From NCBI RefSeq assembly GCF_014698235.1, contig NZ_JACJSP010000003.1:350774-414773 (forward strand): 64,000 bases of DNA, read 5' to 3'. Positions 36,236 to 46,294 of this stretch are shown piece by piece. A program made the translations under genes and the position numbers. This DNA is from Limnothrix sp. FACHB-406. GTDB lineage: Bacteria; Cyanobacteriota; Cyanobacteriia; CACIAM-69d. Under the pieces are notes generated by a model, which saw only the letters and a list, made by a program, of their open reading frames with translations, did no database searches and was not told the DNA's origin. Within the stretch, counting starts at the first letter, position 1, and every line of letters starts with the position of its first letter.

Positions 36236-39200
36236 CTATGACTTAACTGGCAATTGAATCCGGAATTCAGCGCCTTGTCCCGGTTCCGACTCAACGGTCA
36301 GACTGCCGCTGTGTTTATCCACTACAATTTGTTGGGCAATTGCGAGACCCAACCCTGTACCTTTACCTACGGATTTTGTGGTGAACAAGTGGTCAAAGAT
36401 CCTGGATTGCACTTCTGCATTCATCCCCTTGCCATTATCCCGAATCGTAATTTGTACCTGATCATCAACCAGAGTCGTGCTGATGGTGATCTGTTGAGGA
36501 TGTGCCTCTAATTCCTTGAACGATCGACCCTGGGCCAACTCATCAAACATATCGATCGCATTAGCCAGAATATTCATAAACACCTGGTTGAGCTGTCCTG
36601 GGAAGCAATCGATCGATGGTATTTCGCCATAGTTGGTAATCACCTCGATCGCCGGCCGATTAGCATTTGCCTTGAGCCGATATTTCAGAATCAGCAGCGT
36701 GCTATCAATCCCTTCATGCAGATTAGCGCTGACTTTATACTCCGTATCCGCACGGGAGAAAGTCCGCAAACTGGTACTAATCGATTTGATGCGATCGGTT
36801 GCCCCTTGCATTGAATTCAGGAGCTGAGGCAAATCTTCGCAAACATATTCCAAATCGATATCTTCAGCGTGATCTTGAATTGGAGAAGTGGGACTGGGAT
36901 AATGCTGCTGATATAGGGCTAGATGTTCCAGCAAGTCCTGCACATGCTCTTTGCCATTATTGATGCTGCCATTCAGGAAGCCGATCGGGTTATTAATCTC
37001 GTGAGCAACACCCGCCACTAGGTTCCCCAAAGAAGCCATCTTCTCGCTCTGCACCATTTGCAACTGAGCATTTTTTAGTTCCTGCAATGTACGTTCTAGA
37101 TCTTCCGACTTTTGCTGAATTACAGCTTCAGCCAAAATTCGATCGCTAACATCTTGAATCATTGAAAAGATGCCAATAGCCTTTCCTTCATTATCTACCA
37201 GAGGCGTATTGATCCATTCACAAGTGATGATCGTTCCATCCTTCCGAATATTCTGATTTAAACTATGGAATCCCCCCCTTTGTTCCAGCAATGCTGTCAT
37301 AACTTCAGCTACAAGGGGTCTATCCGATTCTGGAACAATCTGAGTTGCGTGATGATCCAGCATTTCTTCTGCAAGATAACCAAATATTCTTTCAGCGGAT
37401 GGATTCCAGCTCGCCACCTTAAATTGGTCATTCCATTCGATAATGCCAACAGGTGTTTGCTGAATCAGAAATGTCAGCCTCTCTTGAAAATCCCTCAACG
37501 AAGCCTCTGCCGCTTCGCGCTCCTGTGATGCAGCTTTTTGCTCACTGATGTCCAACAAAAGTCCATCCCAAACCAACGTTTCATCTGCCAGTTTTTTAAT
37601 GCGTGATTCTCCATGAATCCACTTAACTTTCCCAGATGGGGTAATAATTCTTCCCTCCCACCGCCAAGGTGTCAAGGCTTGAGCTGAATCAGCAATCGTT
37701 TGACGATACAGTTCAACGTCCTCTGGATGTGTCATATTCATGAGAATGCGTACGTCGGCGATCGCTTGTTCGGCCGTAACTTCGTACAGGTCATAACAAG
37801 CGTTGCTGATATAGGGCATTGATACTGAGCCATCAGTTTTCATGAGGAACTGATACACCACCCCCGGAACGTTATCCACTAGATTATGAAAACGGGATTG
37901 GGTATTGTCCAACTCATAGAGAGACTGCTCTAGCTGCTGACTATATTCTTGAGATTGTTGATAGAGTCGCGCATTTTCCAGAGAAACTGCCGCTTGAGTA
38001 CAAAGAAAATTGAGCACTGCAATGCGATCGCTCGTGAATACACCGCTGGTTGATCGATTTTCCAAATACAAAATAGCGCTTAAATTTCCTTGATTAAAAA
38101 TCGGCAAGCACAATACGCTCTTAGGTTGATGTTGAACGAGGTAATCGCCAATTACGGGAAGCTCAGTCTTGAGATTATCAACCACCACTGTCATTGAAGT
38201 ATTTTTTACGTAATGAATCAGTTTGGTAGGAACCGTAGAGTTATCTTCTAGCGGCACAGCTTGCAGTGCTACTTGTTTTGCATTTGCCATCACCCGAACT
38301 TGCCATCGATCGTCCTCGCAGAGCATTAAGGCACATCCATCTGCTCCAGAGTTTTCAAGCATGGCTTGGGTCAGCTTTTTGAGCAGTTCATCCAGAGCGA
38401 TCGTGCTGGCGAAAGTCTGGGAAATTTGTAGCAATGCAGCTAAATCTAGAGTCTGATTGATATTGTTGGTAGAATAGGTGTGAGGCGTAGAATGAATTGA
38501 ATAAGTAGGAGCACTAAGACTCGATAGTGTTTCTAAAACAGTCAGGCGTTGATTTGCAGCTTGCAAAATGGGCTGCAACAACTGGGGGTAGCGTTCCTCT
38601 AAGTCATTTACTTTAGCTTTGGCTCCCCAGTGAGCATAGTGATAGTAAGCTTCTTGCATATAACTTTCAGCAATCTTCTCCTTTCCCCAATCAAGGTAAA
38701 ACTTAGCAGTAAGTTCATTGGCGAGAGCCTCTTCTTGAATGAACTCGTTTTTTTGAGCCAGTAGGATGGCGCGATCATATAGATCAACTGCTGAACTGCG
38801 GTCTCCACTCAAGCGAACAAGCTCTGCCGTAACTAAATAGTATTTGTGCAAAAAGTTATTAGGACAAGCCTCAGCCCATTTTTCTAATAATTTCTGATGT
38901 TCTTGAATTTGTTGATAGTAAGCTAATTGAGTTTCTTCGTTCACATCAACATAAATGGCTGCCAAACTCAAGGGATAATAAGTATGGTAGACGATGATGG
39001 GAAAAAATCCCATGTTTGCAGGCAATGTATCTTGCAAAGTTTCTGATATTGCTAAAACTTGAGCATAATCACCTTTAAAGTAAGCCCGCTGTAAAACCAA
39101 AAAACCATACCAACTAATAGCAACGTTAAAGTGACTTTGTTGCCATAACTGAAAAAATGGATGCTCAAAGTAGCCAGGTGCTGTTAGGGTCTTGTCCTCA

Positions 39201-42200
39201 ATTATATCGTCTATTAGTTCTCGTACAAACTGTCTTTGAAGTTGAAAAACACCCAGCATATTTTGATCATTTGTTTTTTCAACATAGCCGAAATATTTTT
39301 GAATTTCTTCTTGTACAGAAAGCAGAGGAGTTCCTTTCAAAAGATGAGACCAAATCAAGAAAATAATTGCCCATGCCCCAAAAACTAAATCGCCCGATTC
39401 TGCACACAGCTCAGCCGATTGCTTATAGAGTGGTATATTCTCTGCTAAAGGTCGCGAAAAAGGGTTGATAATATGAGCAAAATGATTATTGTTTTTGGCC
39501 ATAAATTGAGTATTTTTAAACATGCGGTCAATATCTAAAGCGACCTTGCCAAATTCATAAGCGCTTTGATAATTTCCTTCAAATGCCAACATCATGCCGT
39601 AACAGCAATAAGCAAAGCTAGAACTTTCTGCTCGTCCATACCTGAGGGATAGGTTCACCATGCGCAAAGTTGTTAGCAAATTCAGCAGTTGATTACCTGC
39701 CAAATAAGAAGCTGAATACAGAATTGCTAGAAGCTTCATGCAACTCTGCTGAACTGGTTCGGTCATTTCAGGTAAATTTAGCAGACCTTGAACTGACACT
39801 TGAGAAATATTAGTTTGAACTTGTTGCCGCTCTACCTCTACTAAAGATTTCAATTCATTTTCATCAGTTGGCAATACCATTTCTAAGACAGCTAAACCTT
39901 TAATCCCTGCTTCAACGCTAGATAGCATATTTGTTCCCAAGGTCATTCGCTGCGTCATAAGAATGCTATAAATTTGAGCTGTATCTAGAGGATCTGTAAT
40001 CCACTCTAAAATGTAGTTTAGTAACGTTTCTGAAGTACTAAATTCACCAACAAGGTAGCTACATTCTGCTTTTTCTCGATAGAGATTTAGCATGAGATGA
40101 TAGTGGGAGTCCCAGATTTCTTGAGATAATCGCTGAAGTCCAATATTAAAGTATTCAATGGAAGCTTGATAAGCGACCGAAATCTTGGCTTTCATGCCCG
40201 CTAAAAGTGCTAATTCTGCTAACTGAATCACCGATACAGAGTATGGATCAGTGTCAATTCCTATGTTCAAATGATTGACAATATCAAAAACTGCGACTTC
40301 TAATTTTTCTTGTGGCGTACTATTCAGCAGGAGCTGTCCAACTTTAAGATGAGTGGCTTGCTTTCGTACCTGCGGAATCAAAGAATAAGCCGCTTGCTGC
40401 ACTCGATCGTGCAGGAATCGATAGGCTGGATTGGCATGATTTTGAGCTTCAATCTGCTCAATTTCTTCAGACTGAAAAAACTTGTAAACCTGAGTGATCG
40501 GAATGATTAGTCCTTCCTGCAATGCTCTCCACAAGCAAGTGGCTGCTTCCGTTTGGGATTGCTCTGCCACGATCGCCAGGGTCTGCAAATCAAACTGTGC
40601 GCCAATACAAGCCGCTAATTTCAAAACCTCTTGCGTCGCTGTCGGCAGTTTCTGCAACTGCAACGCCATAAACTCCACCACATCATCCGTCAGCGCCAGT
40701 GCATTGACCTGGGCAATATCACATTGCCAATAGCCTTGATCACGGTCAAAGACGATGTACCCATCTTCGTGAAGCGCTTTCAGAAATTGGGTCGTAAAGA
40801 AAGGATTTCCTTGGGTTTTACGATCGACCAGTTGAGTCAGTGGCTGTGATAGCTCTTGGCTGCATCTCAATGTATCCGCCACCAAGCAATTGGTATACTC
40901 TAGGCTCAGTGGCAACAAAGTGATTGTATTAACGGTTAAGTTCGCTTTTTCCAATTCCCCGATCGTCAGGATCAGGGGATGAACCGGCGAAACTTCATTA
41001 TCTCGATAAGCACCCAACATCAGCAGATAGCCACTGCTTTCCATGAGCACTTTCAGCAATTGCAACGAAGCGGAATCAGACCACTGCAAGTCATCCAGGA
41101 AGATCACTAAGGGATGATTGGCAGTCGTGAAAACTTGAATAAATTTCTGAAACAGTAAATTAAATCGATTCTGGGCTGCGGTTCCTGACAGTTCCGGAGC
41201 TATGGGCTGCTGACCAATGACCTCCTCTAGCTCCGGAATCACCTCAATCAAGACCTGGCCATTTTCACCAACAGCTTTGAGGATTTGAGCTTTCCATTCG
41301 GCTAATTGACTGTCAGACTCTGAGAGCAGTTGCCCCATCAGATCCCGCAAAGCTTGCACGAATGCTGACAGGGGAATGTTGCGATTAAATTGATCAAACT
41401 TTCCTTTGATGAAGTACCCTTTTTGCTGAGTGATGGGTTTATGAACTTCATTGACGACGGCAGTTTTCCCAATTCCCGAAAATCCCGCCACCAGCATCAG
41501 TTCTGATGCACCTTGGGAAACTCGCTCAAAAGACTTGAGCAAAATTTGTACTTCACTCTCACGACCATAGAGCTTTTCAGGGATTAAGAATCGATCGCTC
41601 AAATCCCGTTGTCCCAGTTCAAATGATGCAATGGTTCCTGTTGCTTCCCATTGGTTTAAACATTGCTGCAAATCATGTTGTAAACCCAAAGCACTTTGAT
41701 ATCGATCCTCAGCGTTTTTAGCCATCAGTTTTGCCACGATCGCCCCCACCATCTCAGGCACTGACGGGTTTACCTGATCCACGGGCTGTGTTGCTTTAGC
41801 GATATGGCAATGCAACAACTCCAAGGGATCGCCAGACTCAAAAGGCAATTGACCTGTCAATAGTTGATAGAGCGTCACGCCCAAGGCGTAGTAATCCGCT
41901 CGATAGTCAATGCCACGATTCATGCGCCCAGTTTGTTCGGGAGCCAGGTAGGCTAAAGTTCCCTCTAGAATGTTGGGATTTTGAATTTCTTGAGTTTCCT
42001 TGGGCAACAAAGAAGCAATACTAAAGTCAATTAACTTTACTTCTTTCGATGCGGAATCAATCAGAATATTGGCGGGTTTAATATCTTTATGAATAACGCG
42101 TTGCTGATGCAAATCGTGCAGAATGGTGGTCAGTTGCAGGGCAATCTTGAGCACTTCGACCCAATTAAGCTGGTGCTGCTGTAGGTATTGATTAAGGGAT

Positions 42201-42499
42201 ACCCCTCCCCAATCTTCCATCACCATCACATAGCCATTACCGAAGGGCTGAAGAGTCAGGGGGTGAATGATGCCAGGTAAATTGAGGTTTTTGGCGATCG
42301 CGTATTGATTCCGAAATTGCACCAGTTCGCCAAAGGTAGGATAGTCCGACAGCAAAATTTTCAGCACCACCGATCGCTGATCACCATCCTGGACAGCTCG
42401 ATAGACAGCCGTTCGCGATCCTCTGTAGAGCTGCTCGGTGATTGTGTAGCCCGGAATATTGGGTATTGACTGTTCGGATACTCGAGTGGCAGTGGTCAT
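36236..42499 (-). CDS. Hybrid Ser/Thr kinase-AAA-GAF-PAS-histidine kinase, 2087 aa
   Basis: Paralog of the 1799-aa gene downstream. Same order: kinase with HKDIKPANILI and IDFSIASLL (DFS instead of DFG), AAA ATPase with FSGIGKTAV (~340) and FLDDLQWSD, helical region, GAF (~1340-1525). It adds two PAS domains (~1535-1790: VDNVPGVVYQF...PYISNACYDLYEV and TPVGIIEWNDQFKVASWNPSAERIFGY) before the histidine kinase (phospho-His ~1831). Protein and DNA are nearly identical to the neighbour at both ends but diverged in the middle. PAS adds a further sensing step. 150 nt separate the two genes, possibly one transcript. Confidence 0.93.
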   Translation of the reverse strand: MTTATRVSEQSIPNIPGYTITEQLYRGSRTAVYRAVQDGDQRSVVLKILLSDYPTFGELVQFRNQYAIAKNLNLPGIIHPLTLQPFGNGYVMVMEDWGGVSLNQYLQQHQLNWVEVLKIALQLTTILHDLHQQRVIHKDIKPANILIDSASKEVKLIDFSIASLLPKETQEIQNPNILEGTLAYLAPEQTGRMNRGIDYRADYYALGVTLYQLLTGQLPFESGDPLELLHCHIAKATQPVDQVNPSVPEMVGAIVAKLMAKNAEDRYQSALGLQHDLQQCLNQWEATGTIASFELGQRDLSDRFLIPEKLYGRESEVQILLKSFERVSQGASELMLVAGFSGIGKTAVVNEVHKPITQQKGYFIKGKFDQFNRNIPLSAFVQALRDLMGQLLSESDSQLAEWKAQILKAVGENGQVLIEVIPELEEVIGQQPIAPELSGTAAQNRFNLLFQKFIQVFTTANHPLVIFLDDLQWSDSASLQLLKVLMESSGYLLMLGAYRDNEVSPVHPLILTIGELEKANLTVNTITLLPLSLEYTNCLVADTLRCSQELSQPLTQLVDRKTQGNPFFTTQFLKALHEDGYIVFDRDQGYWQCDIAQVNALALTDDVVEFMALQLQKLPTATQEVLKLAACIGAQFDLQTLAIVAEQSQTEAATCLWRALQEGLIIPITQVYKFFQSEEIEQIEAQNHANPAYRFLHDRVQQAAYSLIPQVRKQATHLKVGQLLLNSTPQEKLEVAVFDIVNHLNIGIDTDPYSVSVIQLAELALLAGMKAKISVAYQASIEYFNIGLQRLSQEIWDSHYHLMLNLYREKAECSYLVGEFSTSETLLNYILEWITDPLDTAQIYSILMTQRMTLGTNMLSSVEAGIKGLAVLEMVLPTDENELKSLVEVERQQVQTNISQVSVQGLLNLPEMTEPVQQSCMKLLAILYSASYLAGNQLLNLLTTLRMVNLSLRYGRAESSSFAYCCYGMMLAFEGNYQSAYEFGKVALDIDRMFKNTQFMAKNNNHFAHIINPFSRPLAENIPLYKQSAELCAESGDLVFGAWAIIFLIWSHLLKGTPLLSVQEEIQKYFGYVEKTNDQNMLGVFQLQRQFVRELIDDIIEDKTLTAPGYFEHPFFQLWQQSHFNVAISWYGFLVLQRAYFKGDYAQVLAISETLQDTLPANMGFFPIIVYHTYYPLSLAAIYVDVNEETQLAYYQQIQEHQKLLEKWAEACPNNFLHKYYLVTAELVRLSGDRSSAVDLYDRAILLAQKNEFIQEEALANELTAKFYLDWGKEKIAESYMQEAYYHYAHWGAKAKVNDLEERYPQLLQPILQAANQRLTVLETLSSLSAPTYSIHSTPHTYSTNNINQTLDLAALLQISQTFASTIALDELLKKLTQAMLENSGADGCALMLCEDDRWQVRVMANAKQVALQAVPLEDNSTVPTKLIHYVKNTSMTVVVDNLKTELPVIGDYLVQHQPKSVLCLPIFNQGNLSAILYLENRSTSGVFTSDRIAVLNFLCTQAAVSLENARLYQQSQEYSQQLEQSLYELDNTQSRFHNLVDNVPGVVYQFLMKTDGSVSMPYISNACYDLYEVTAEQAIADVRILMNMTHPEDVELYRQTIADSAQALTPWRWEGRIITPSGKVKWIHGESRIKKLADETLVWDGLLLDISEQKAASQEREAAEASLRDFQERLTFLIQQTPVGIIEWNDQFKVASWNPSAERIFGYLAEEMLDHHATQIVPESDRPLVAEVMTALLEQRGGFHSLNQNIRKDGTIITCEWINTPLVDNEGKAIGIFSMIQDVSDRILAEAVIQQKSEDLERTLQELKNAQLQMVQSEKMASLGNLVAGVAHEINNPIGFLNGSINNGKEHVQDLLEHLALYQQHYPSPTSPIQDHAEDIDLEYVCEDLPQLLNSMQGATDRIKSISTSLRTFSRADTEYKVSANLHEGIDSTLLILKYRLKANANRPAIEVITNYGEIPSIDCFPGQLNQVFMNILANAIDMFDELAQGRSFKELEAHPQQITISTTLVDDQVQITIRDNGKGMNAEVQSRIFDHLFTTKSVGKGTGLGLAIAQQIVVDKHSGSLTVESEPGQGAEFRIQLPVKS

Positions 42500-42857
42500 A
42501 AGTGATACCAGGAGATCGGCTCAATCCATTCAAGACGCACGACAAATCCTCAAGCACTCGGCACTGCCAGGATATTGATTTAGTGTCTCAGGGCACTTAA
42601 GAGATCACTCAACGATCACTCAGCAATGCGGCTCTATAAATTTTGCGTAAAATCAGGAAAATCTCGGGAATAGCAGAAAAGTGCTGCGCAGAAACTTTCC
42701 CAGCACTCAGCACTGACAAGGCACTGATCCAATGTCATGGGGTACCAAGGAGATTACCCAGCAGTATAGCTCTACAAATTTTGCGTAAAATCGGGAAAAT
42801 CTAGGAAATTACAGGAAAATTCCGAAAAAAAATCCAACTTGTTGGAGCAGGGAAGCG
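42500..42857. repeat. Promoter spacer with a ~110-nt imperfect direct repeat
   Basis: Two similar blocks, 42553-42670 and 42702-42807. Best matches: AGCACTCGGCACTG against AGCACTCAGCACTG, and a 34-nt core at 42631-42664 against 42769-42802 with only two differences (both contain AAATTTTGCGTAAAATC). It lies upstream of the 2087-aa kinase and probably includes its promoter and a duplicated control region. No gene seen. Confidence 0.75.
42825..42845 (-). terminator. Terminator-like hairpin with U8 after short ATPase partner
   Basis: On the minus strand CCAACAAGTTGG (42845-42834) forms a short stem and is followed by A then eight T (42832-42825). It is 12 nt past the stop at 42858. The stem is short, so strength is modest. 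Confidence 0.5.
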
Positions 42858-43349
42858 CTAATTGCTCAACACTGAGGCGAGAGGCTGAGGCTGCTGCTCA
42901 AAGAAGCGAATGCTGGTGGGCGTGCGGTTTTTGAGATCGGGGGCGTAGCGGGCTAGGTGGCGCACTACCCGATCGTTGACCCACAAAATGATGGGAAATC
43001 GAAACTGATGAGTGAAGGCGTTGAAGGCCCGATTGGTGGCCACCAACAGATCATCCAGTTCTTCTAGGGTTTCCAGCCCGGTAACCACCAGGGCTTGAGG
43101 TGGGTGTTGGCGACAGAGATTCTGGATGGGTGACAAGAGCGATCGGGCGGAGGTGGGCAACTGCAAGCACCCGACCTCCAAGGACAGCATCTCGCGTAAG
43201 CGATTAGTGGCACAACGCTGAACCGTTGGATCGTTGCAGTGCGCCAGAATCAGGGCAAATTCTCCCTGCTGGTGCAACAGAGTTCTGGCCAAAATGGCAA
43301 CAGATCGCTCATTGGCGTTGGCGAGACCGCCTGGAACTTTGGGGCCCAT
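42858..43349 (-). CDS. Short cyanobacterial NTPase-associated module (163 aa)
   Basis: Pattern EFALILAHCNDPTVQRC...PPQALVVTGLETLEELDDLL...FRFPIILWVNDRVVRHLARYAPDL matches, as I recall, the N-terminal region of large cyanobacterial TPR or WD-repeat proteins that sit beside an AAA ATPase gene. Here only this module is present: the gene ends at residue 163 without repeats and a terminator-like hairpin follows. No P-loop is seen. Encoded 91 nt downstream of the AAA ATPase (43441-44775), almost surely in one operon. It could be a natural short form or a truncated one. Confidence 0.75.
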   Translation of the reverse strand: MGPKVPGGLANANERSVAILARTLLHQQGEFALILAHCNDPTVQRCATNRLREMLSLEVGCLQLPTSARSLLSPIQNLCRQHPPQALVVTGLETLEELDDLLVATNRAFNAFTHQFRFPIILWVNDRVVRHLARYAPDLKNRTPTSIRFFEQQPQPLASVLSN

Positions 43350-43440
43350 GGCTTAACGCTCCTCTTTGGGAACAGTCGCGTGACTGCTACGTATTGCGCC
43401 TGGGTGGATGGGTTAGGCCCAGGCGGCGATCATCTGGGAG

Positions 43441-44775
43441 TTAGCGGTTTTGTTGCTGCCAAGCTTGAAACCAATCGGTTTCTTCGAGGGAAGGGTTGAT
43501 GCCAAACCACCGTCCCTGGGCATCGCGGTACTCGTAAACAATTTGAGTCCGCAGCAGCATTTGGTAGCTGTCCTCGCCACGCACACTTTGTTCGCGGACA
43601 ACCTGGAAAAGGCGCTCTCGCTCAATGTCATCGATCGACAGGGTGAGATCGTCCCGACTGTCGCGAATGGCGCGCTCCAAGTTCGCCCGAGCAAAGGGAG
43701 GGTCTTCCTGCTGTAGGCAGCGATAGAGTAATCCTAACAGGCTTCGGGGGTGACCACCACTGACCCGACAAAGACGATTTAGGGTTTCCAAGTCTTCAAA
43801 AACTTCGCTGACATGGCTGAGTGCTTCGGTGGGAGAAAGGTTTGGGAAAGCCCTCGCCAAAACAGCCGATCGCAAGGCTTCCATGCCTGGTTCAAAGGGT
43901 TCCCCATTCCGAGTCCGCACCGGAATCATTGACAATACTTTGGGAGCCAAACCGCCGCCTAAGCGGTTTTTCATCGCTTCGTATTCGTCAGCAAACATTA
44001 ACGAAAGGGGAACGGTGTAGACCAAATGGCAATTAATTCGCCGGAGCTGAGCACCGCGATCAATAAATAAATATTCCGGTTGCCGCCGCCCGATCGAGGG
44101 TAAGGTGCGGCTATCCACCCGATCGAGGTTATCCACAATCACCACCAATCCCTTCTTGCCGCGCCGCAGCAATTCTTGGGTGGCCCGCTGAATAATTTCC
44201 TCGTTAATGGCCCGCAGAATTCCCTCCGTTCGCGGTTCCAGGTATTGCCGCAATTGGCTGCGCAGTTTGGGATTGTCCTGGGTTTTGGCGGTAATTTTGG
44301 CAATTCCTAGGGAAACCTCCGCCTGAGCACCCAGTTCGATCGGGGTTTGCAGAAAATCTGAAACCTCTTGGAACAAATTGGCAAAATAGCTGGGTTTCAA
44401 CTTAATGCCGACGGCATCTAAGTTTTCGCTGACCTGGCGAGTAATGGCCAACAAAATATCACTAATATCCACATCGGCCATGTCTAAGTCTTGGGTAGAC
44501 TCGAAATAGACCACATGGAAATTCTCTTGCTCCAGTTCAGCTTTCAACCGCAAGAGTTCCGTGGATTTTCCACAGCCAATGTGTCCCGTAAAAAGCTGAC
44601 AAGTGGGCACATCGGGAGAAATTCGGACGATCGTCCGCTTCAACTCACCGATGATATTGCCACCGCGCACATTCGAGAAATCAATATAGTATTTTCGATC
44701 TTCCGGCTTGGCGAGATCGAGCGTATAGGAAGGATTACAGGCCTTAAAGAAGCGGGATATATCGTCAATTGCCAT
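43441..44775 (-). CDS. Cyanobacterial AAA/STAND-like P-loop ATPase (444 aa)
   Basis: N-terminus MAIDDISRFFKACNPSYTLD, then YIDFSNVRGGNIIGEL, P-loop GHIGCGKST (~65-73), Walker B GLVVIVDNLDRVD, and sensor-like CHLVYTVPLSLMF. The C-terminal region has SGGHPRSLLGLLYRCLQ and ends with a winged-helix-like segment (ILLRTQIVYEYRD-type MLLRTQIVYEY). The GCGKST, DNLDR, SGGHPR set fits a KAP/AAA family of predicted regulatory ATPases. Common in cyanobacteria next to a gene with the module seen in 42858-43349. Function unknown; the pair may work as one system. Confidence 0.85.
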   Translation of the reverse strand: MAIDDISRFFKACNPSYTLDLAKPEDRKYYIDFSNVRGGNIIGELKRTIVRISPDVPTCQLFTGHIGCGKSTELLRLKAELEQENFHVVYFESTQDLDMADVDISDILLAITRQVSENLDAVGIKLKPSYFANLFQEVSDFLQTPIELGAQAEVSLGIAKITAKTQDNPKLRSQLRQYLEPRTEGILRAINEEIIQRATQELLRRGKKGLVVIVDNLDRVDSRTLPSIGRRQPEYLFIDRGAQLRRINCHLVYTVPLSLMFADEYEAMKNRLGGGLAPKVLSMIPVRTRNGEPFEPGMEALRSAVLARAFPNLSPTEALSHVSEVFEDLETLNRLCRVSGGHPRSLLGLLYRCLQQEDPPFARANLERAIRDSRDDLTLSIDDIERERLFQVVREQSVRGEDSYQMLLRTQIVYEYRDAQGRWFGINPSLEETDWFQAWQQQNR

Positions 44776-45128
44776 GGTACTGAGAAATATCGGCCAAAGA
44801 AAACAGCAACAATCGACTTGGACTAGGGCTACGATGCAACCATCATGACCAACCTAGCGATCAAAGTACAGGGACACCGGCATTCACCCTGAAATCTATT
44901 CCTGAAATCTTGTCCTGAAATCTTGAAATTGATTGAAGTTGTGCAGTTTGTCCTGGATTGCTGCTGCGGTGGGCATGGCGAGCAGCGGCAACTATTCTAA
45001 AGGGCCCCATTTTGAATTGGGGTTGGGGGTCTTGGCCACTGAAGCTCAGGAGAAATCAGCCATCCCTTGCAGGAAGCCATTATTCAGGACACTATTCCAG
45101 ACGCTATTACATAAAACAGATCAGTTAA
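44776..45128. other. Divergent spacer between AAA ATPase and ftsQ
   Basis: About 350 nt separating the minus-strand ATPase from plus-strand ftsQ. It should contain both promoters. Runs such as CTGAAATCT(A/T)TTCCTGAAATCT (44888-44930) form a short direct repeat of CCTGAAATCT. No gene is seen and no convincing -10/-35 pair was identified. Confidence 0.5.
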
Positions 45129-46031
45129 ATGGGCCAGATGTTTAACGGGCCAGATGACGGGCCGGATCCAGATCTGGATCCGCTTGTTCCCTTGTCTCGT
45201 CGCCACTTGGATCTGCGGCGATCGCACCTTCGCCGTCGTCGCCACTGGAAAATTGCGCGGCGAAGTTGGCGCTTGGTGGCGGTGGGGTTGGTGGCGATCG
45301 CGACGGCCAGCTTGGTTACGTCTGCCCCTTGGGTGATTCGGGGGCCCGAACAGGTGGACGTGCTGGGCAATCGGATGCTGAGCGATGATCACGTGCGATC
45401 GCTCCTGGGCATCAGCTATCCCCAATCTTTGTGGAAACTCCAGCCCCAAGTGATTGCCGCCAGCCTGCGAGCCAGGGGCCCTGTGGCCCATGCGGAAGTC
45501 ACTCGCCAACTGTTGCCGCCCAAGTTGGTGGTGCAGGTCACGGAGCTGTTTCCGGTGGCTGTGATTGAGTCCACGGTTCCGGTGCAACGGGCTGGCGGCA
45601 ACCCACGCGCCCAAATCGGTCTGATGGACAGCCAGGGCACTTGGATTGAGCTAGAGCGCTACCAAGCTATGCGCCCTGTTCCCCAATTGCCCGTGCTCAA
45701 GGCAATCGGGGACTATGGCACGATTCAACGGGAATGGGCTTTTATCTACCGTTGGTTGAGTTTGTCGCCTGTAGCCGTGCAGGTGGTGGATTGGCGCAAC
45801 CCCCGATCGATCCGTTTGCAAACGGAATTGGGGCCCGTGGAATTGGGAACCTATGGGCGCGATCGCTGGGCCCAGCAAATGGCCCTCCTGGCGCGGATGC
45901 GATCGCTCCCGCAACAACTTGATCCCAGGCAAATTGATCACATTGATTTTCGGGATTTGGAGCGACCCGCCATCCAAATGCGATCCACCACTCTGGACAA
46001 GGGAGCACAACAACAGCTAAAACCACCCTAG
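45129..46031 (+). CDS. ftsQ: Cell division protein FtsQ/DivIB
   Basis: Bitopic division protein linking the early Z-ring to septal wall synthesis. Basic N-terminus RRHLDLRRSHLRRRRHWKIARRSW would lie in the cytoplasm, followed by one membrane helix (LVAVGLVAIATASLVTSA) and a periplasmic POTRA domain, IRGPEQVDVLGNRMLSDDHVRSLLGI, then VTRQLLPPKLVVQVTELFPVAV (beta-domain). 300 aa, ATG at 45129. Next gene on the strand is ftsZ, as expected for a division cluster; the other dcw genes are absent, usual in cyanobacteria. Confidence 0.92.
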   Translation: MGQMFNGPDDGPDPDLDPLVPLSRRHLDLRRSHLRRRRHWKIARRSWRLVAVGLVAIATASLVTSAPWVIRGPEQVDVLGNRMLSDDHVRSLLGISYPQSLWKLQPQVIAASLRARGPVAHAEVTRQLLPPKLVVQVTELFPVAVIESTVPVQRAGGNPRAQIGLMDSQGTWIELERYQAMRPVPQLPVLKAIGDYGTIQREWAFIYRWLSLSPVAVQVVDWRNPRSIRLQTELGPVELGTYGRDRWAQQMALLARMRSLPQQLDPRQIDHIDFRDLERPAIQMRSTTLDKGAQQQLKPP

Positions 46032-46042
46032 TAACACTGTTG

Positions 46043-46094
46043 TTGCCTGAGCACATTGCCTGAGCACATTGCCCGAGCACATTACCCGAGCATT
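46043..46094. repeat. 13-nt tandem repeat between ftsQ and ftsZ, four copies
   Basis: Units TTGCCTGAGCACA (46043, 46056), TTGCCCGAGCACA (46069) and a diverged TTACCCGAGCATT (46082). It begins 12 nt after the ftsQ stop. Confidence 0.9.
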
Positions 46095-46294
46095 CCACCC
46101 GTTGATCGGATTTCCGCCTCAGCCACTTCCCCACACTCGTTTACGCCCCGGCCCCCTTGATCCAACAGCCGCCAGATTGCTGAGATAACTTTTTTCCAGC
46201 AACTTTCAGCAACTTACCCTATAGTTGTCTACAAATTCTGTAAATTCTGTCGGTTGGACAATCTAACCTTCGACCCTTTTAGCTTGCCAATCCC

